This document shows positions 61,041-64,000 of a stretch of DNA of 64,000 nt, one piece after another. Below the pieces are notes generated by a model that saw only the letters and a list, made by a program, of their open reading frames with translations, ran no database searches and had not been told where the DNA came from. The stretch spans positions 372,001 to 436,000 of the forward strand of contig JACJYQ010000004.1 in assembly GCA_020636025.1 (NCBI GenBank). Direction: 5' to 3'. Source of the DNA: Lewinellaceae bacterium. Its GTDB lineage: Bacteria; Bacteroidota; Bacteroidia; Chitinophagales; Saprospiraceae. Numbering within the stretch: the first letter of the stretch is position 1; every line of letters starts with the position of its first letter. A program made the translations under genes and the position numbers.

Positions 61041-63146
61041 TCAATAGAAACGTGAGCGGTTGTCAGCTTTATCGGCTTTTTTGATCATGGATTTGAGCAA
61101 ATTGGTTCTGTAGCTCACCATGGCAGAAGAAGCAATTTGTCTGCGGAACAAGGTTAAGTCGCTTGGAACCTGCGCCTGAGTAGGCTCGGTAATTGGAGAC
61201 AGAACATAAACACCGCCATTTCCTATGATTGGTTTACTTACCTGACCAGCCGTGATACCAAAAGCAACCCCCTGAATGGCAGGTTCTCCACCCTGGCTCT
61301 GCTGGAAGCTCACATTCTTAACCGTATCAACACGGGCATTCCATTGAGTAGCCAGCGCATTAAAATCGGAAGAGTTGATCTTGCTCTTAATGTATTCCGC
61401 TTTTTTCAGGTTTTTAACTTTGGTATCAGCCTCTGGCAGATTTTTCAAAGTAGCCACATTAGCCTTGCCTTCCGGGATTACAGATTTAAGGGCTGCAACC
61501 AGATACTTGCTATCGAAGAAACCTCCTTTGGGGTCACGGAAAACGAATACTTCCGGACTGACGTTTCCAACCTTAGTATTTTCTTCAAAGGCCCAGCGAA
61601 TTACACTACGGGCATCTTCTCCGGTACCAGCTGCTCCCAGGCTAAAGTCATTTTCTTTTACCAATGGCGAGTTTTGCACCAGGAACCCTTCCTGTCCACC
61701 TAAAGAAGTCAACTCAGTGAGTGACTTAGCTTTCTGAATGGCTGCAATGGCTTTGTCTTTAGCTGCCTGCTGAGTGGTTTTGCTTGGCTCAACTCGTCTG
61801 TTCACATAGGCAACTTTTACACCTATTTCATTATTGATGAACTTTTTGCCGGTAATTTGAATGATGTGCCAGCCAAATTGAGTAGCTACCTGATAATATT
61901 CACCCTGATTGCCTGTGTAGAAACAAACCTCATTAAATTCAGGTACCATCTGGCCCAATCCGAACCAACCCAGGTCACCACCTTTGGCACCTGAACCTGG
62001 ATCCTGGCTGTTTTTTATGGCAATAGAATCAAAGGAAACAGTTCCGCCTTTGATGATGGCCAACAAACTGTCAGAACGGGTTTTGCTGGCTGGATTCTGA
62101 GGATCTCTGATCAGGATATGACGAGCTTTTACAGAGTCTGGAAGTGCTTTGCGATCAAGAACCTTGGCAATTTTCCATTCATCCTGATCAAGGTAAGGTC
62201 CAACAACGCTACCAACAGATTTGCTGAGCAAGCTGTCAGCAACTACTGGAGACAATTGGGCCTTGGTGCGATATTCGCGCTCCATCGTTCCGTTATTGGA
62301 AATAATGAAGGATGAATCACTTTTCGTGTCTTTAAAGCCTTGGACCAATTTAGCCACCTGCTCGCGGGAAGCAGCTGTATCTGCACTTGTTGGAATAACC
62401 ACAAATTCTGTGTAGGCAATAATGCGTGATTCCTCGGTTTGATCGTATAGGTGTGGGTTTTTACTGAGAAATGCCTCGTAATCAGCATCTGTAACAGGAG
62501 CTTCTCCTTCTTTCACACGGTCGAATGGAATGGCCACGTATTGGAAATCAAGACGCTGGTTGCTTTCTTTGAAAACCATTTCTGCCTGCCATGCCGGTGT
62601 GTACACACTCTTGCTGGCCATGGCAACGATCTTATCTTCCAGACGCTTTTTGATAACCTCTTTTTCCTGAACAGCCCAATATGCGCGGTTGGTTGGATCA
62701 TTGAATTTTCCATCTTCAATACCGGCTTTTACACTGGCCAGCATCTGCATGTTCGGACGACCGTCATTGCCTTTGAAGCGCTCAGCAATTACAGGGCTGA
62801 TATTTGTACCAAACTGCAGATCCATCAACTCGTCTTTGCAAACACCAAGACCAATGGCTTCAGCTTCTTTAGTGACAACCGCTTCCTGAACAAAGTAATC
62901 CCAAACCTGCAATCTGATCTGGTAAGGATTCTGAGCTGCATTCTGCGAATAAATCAGCTGCTGATAATTTTCAAATTCATTGCGTTTGATCTCACGACCA
63001 CCAACTGTTCCCAGGTTATTGACATCTGCCGCGCTGTAACGCTGACTATTTGAAATAATGTCCATCAAAATGAAGCCACCCAGTGCCAACACCATCGTAA
63101 CTATAAGGATCCACCCGTTTTTACGAATCGTTCCGATTAATGCCAT
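61041..63146 (-). CDS. PpiD-like periplasmic peptidyl-prolyl isomerase/foldase
   Basis: The 701-residue protein has one N-terminal membrane anchor (WILIVTMVLALGGFILMDII), a SurA/PpiD-like N-domain (NEFENYQQLIYSQN, VWDYFVQEAVVTKEAEAIGL), a parvulin domain (VKARHILIRDP, GAKGGDLGWFGLGQMVPEF, FGWHIIQITGK; about residues 340-440) and a further helical C-terminal region. It helps fold proteins leaving the Sec translocon. It is monocistronic, with its own terminator. Confidence 0.9.
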   Translation of the reverse strand: MALIGTIRKNGWILIVTMVLALGGFILMDIISNSQRYSAADVNNLGTVGGREIKRNEFENYQQLIYSQNAAQNPYQIRLQVWDYFVQEAVVTKEAEAIGLGVCKDELMDLQFGTNISPVIAERFKGNDGRPNMQMLASVKAGIEDGKFNDPTNRAYWAVQEKEVIKKRLEDKIVAMASKSVYTPAWQAEMVFKESNQRLDFQYVAIPFDRVKEGEAPVTDADYEAFLSKNPHLYDQTEESRIIAYTEFVVIPTSADTAASREQVAKLVQGFKDTKSDSSFIISNNGTMEREYRTKAQLSPVVADSLLSKSVGSVVGPYLDQDEWKIAKVLDRKALPDSVKARHILIRDPQNPASKTRSDSLLAIIKGGTVSFDSIAIKNSQDPGSGAKGGDLGWFGLGQMVPEFNEVCFYTGNQGEYYQVATQFGWHIIQITGKKFINNEIGVKVAYVNRRVEPSKTTQQAAKDKAIAAIQKAKSLTELTSLGGQEGFLVQNSPLVKENDFSLGAAGTGEDARSVIRWAFEENTKVGNVSPEVFVFRDPKGGFFDSKYLVAALKSVIPEGKANVATLKNLPEADTKVKNLKKAEYIKSKINSSDFNALATQWNARVDTVKNVSFQQSQGGEPAIQGVAFGITAGQVSKPIIGNGGVYVLSPITEPTQAQVPSDLTLFRRQIASSAMVSYRTNLLKSMIKKADKADNRSRFY

Positions 63147-63213
63147 ATTACTTAATTATTTGAATATCAAAGTTTTAAATTCAAAACCCTGCCATTTTCG
63201 CAGGAAGCGGACG

Positions 63214-63221
63214 CAAAGGTA
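63214..63221 (-). promoter_or_regulatory. -7 promoter box for the PpiD-like gene
   Basis: On the minus strand this reads TACCTTTG, 67 bases before the start codon. A TTG lies only 13 bases upstream, too near for a normal -33 box. Confidence 0.45.
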
Positions 63222-63370
63222 ATTCGATGAATGACAAAAAATAGAAAAAAATTTGTCTGGTTTTTATACAAGTTGAAATTATTGCGGCTCTTTTCGGGTA
63301 TATATTCAGTCAAAGCCCTATTATTGAACCTTGTCAAAAGTCAAATATTTCAAACTCTAAAGCATTTGGT

Positions 63371-64000
63371 ATGGCAATTCGAATATTAGGCAGCTTGTTA
63401 TTTCTTCTCATGTTAGGCTGTGCGCAACCGGAAAACAATTACAACACCAGCTATTTCACAAACACAGACACCGGAGTTCAAACAGGCGGTGTGAAAGTTA
63501 TCGAGATCCAGACGCCCATAGGTCCGTTCAAGGTGTGGACAAAAAGAGTGGGCAATAATCCCCGCATCAAATTGCTTTTGTTGCATGGTGGGCCGGCCTG
63601 TACACACGAATATTTTGAATGTATGGACAGCTTTTTACCACAAGAAGGGATTGAATATTTTTACTACGATCAGCTTGGGTCATTTTATTCAGATCAGCCG
63701 AAAGACAGCAGTTTATGGACAACCGAGCGATTTGTAGAAGAAGTAGAGCAGGTACGCAAGGCGCTTGGGCTAAACAAAGACAATTTTTACCTGCTTGGCC
63801 ATTCCTGGGGAGGCATCCTGGCTGCTGAGTATGCTCTCAAATATCAGGAAAATCTCAAAGGCCTGATCATCAGCAATATGGTGATGAGCATTCCCGAGTA
63901 CAATAAATACGCCTACACTGTGCTAGCCGACCAGTTACCACCCGGTGTTTTCGACAGCATCAGGGCCATTGAAGCTGCAGGCGACTATTCAAATCCGCGA
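63371..64000 (+). CDS. Alpha/beta hydrolase, proline iminopeptidase-like lipoprotein (cut by window edge)
   Basis: The frame starts at an ATG at 63371 and runs off the right edge (210 residues seen). It has a lipoprotein-type signal peptide (lipobox LGC), the oxyanion region LLLLHGGPACTHEYF and the nucleophile elbow GHSWGG. These are the marks of S33 proline iminopeptidases, which remove N-terminal proline. The Asp and His of the triad lie beyond the window. Export with a lipid anchor suggests a periplasmic or surface role. Confidence 0.82.
   Translation, partial: MAIRILGSLLFLLMLGCAQPENNYNTSYFTNTDTGVQTGGVKVIEIQTPIGPFKVWTKRVGNNPRIKLLLLHGGPACTHEYFECMDSFLPQEGIEYFYYDQLGSFYSDQPKDSSLWTTERFVEEVEQVRKALGLNKDNFYLLGHSWGGILAAEYALKYQENLKGLIISNMVMSIPEYNKYAYTVLADQLPPGVFDSIRAIEAAGDYSNPR

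Noticed and set aside
1..64000. tRNA or rRNA genes
   Set aside because: Scanning the intergenic regions, I saw no cloverleaf with a conserved T-arm and no rRNA-like sequence; a covariance search would be needed for certainty.

Overview
The window is a stretch of a Bacteroidota chromosome, most probably from the Saprospiria/Saprospiraceae or a close relative. The phylum call rests on Type IX secretion C-terminal domains (types A and B), a Bacteroidota-style ActA cytochrome, Bacteroidota -7 promoter boxes (TAnnTTTG) in place of sigma70 boxes, OmpA proteins with thrombospondin type 3 repeats, a BatA-type protein and the succinate dehydrogenase arrangement. The family call is weaker and comes from the large HYR/dockerin-like secreted proteins. 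I saw no rRNA, tRNA, CRISPR array or prophage.

Layout. 1-6.4 kb: edge-truncated ActA of alternative complex III, an outer-membrane barrel, arginine deiminase, a queuosine-precursor transporter, an SDR, a thioesterase and a YihY-like membrane protein. 6.4-7.0 kb: a 375-bp MITE-like element between 14-bp direct repeats, then a strong terminator. 7-16 kb: OmpA/TSP3 protein, an oxidase subunit III, an EamA transporter, a giant BNR-repeat Type IX cargo, RlpA, an A-type Fe-S carrier and a DUF7935-like protein. 16.2-31.8 kb: dnaA, then the C-terminal part of mfd, about 10 kb of other genes (fdhD, a DUF7009-like gene, OmpA/TSP3, carA, enoyl-CoA hydratase, an MFS symporter, queE, an IS200-type transposase and a palindromic repeat array), then the N-terminal part of mfd and an OmpR-type regulator. 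32-47.4 kb: carboxynorspermidine dehydrogenase, an arginyltransferase-like protein, an HYR-rich Type IX cargo, a leuS with an inserted nuclease-like domain, a cargo gene put out of frame by a C9 tract, and a type B (gliding-type) cargo. 47.4-64 kb: LolD-like ATPase, BatA/VWA protein, a RAYT transposase flanked by its palindromes, thyA, a 2-oxoacid dehydrogenase E2, an MDR oxidoreductase, sdhB, four small secreted/lipoprotein genes, sdhA, sdhC, a PpiD-like foldase and an edge-truncated alpha/beta hydrolase.

How the genes work together. The core genes serve respiration (ActA, oxidase subunit III, succinate dehydrogenase), replication and repair (dnaA, mfd, thyA), translation and tRNA modification (leuS, queE, queuosine transport) and envelope building (RlpA, OmpA pair, PpiD, LolD-like). 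Around them lies a surface-protein layer: four Type IX cargo proteins, three of which share a dockerin-like plus cohesin-like cassette.

The points most worth a second look are the mfd gene separated into two domain-complete reading frames about 10 kb apart with a repeat array at one break; the insertion in leucyl-tRNA synthetase just upstream of KMSKS; the C9 tract in the signal peptide of a surface protein; the RAYT with a matching inverted pair of palindromes; and the MITE-like element inside a hairpin loop.
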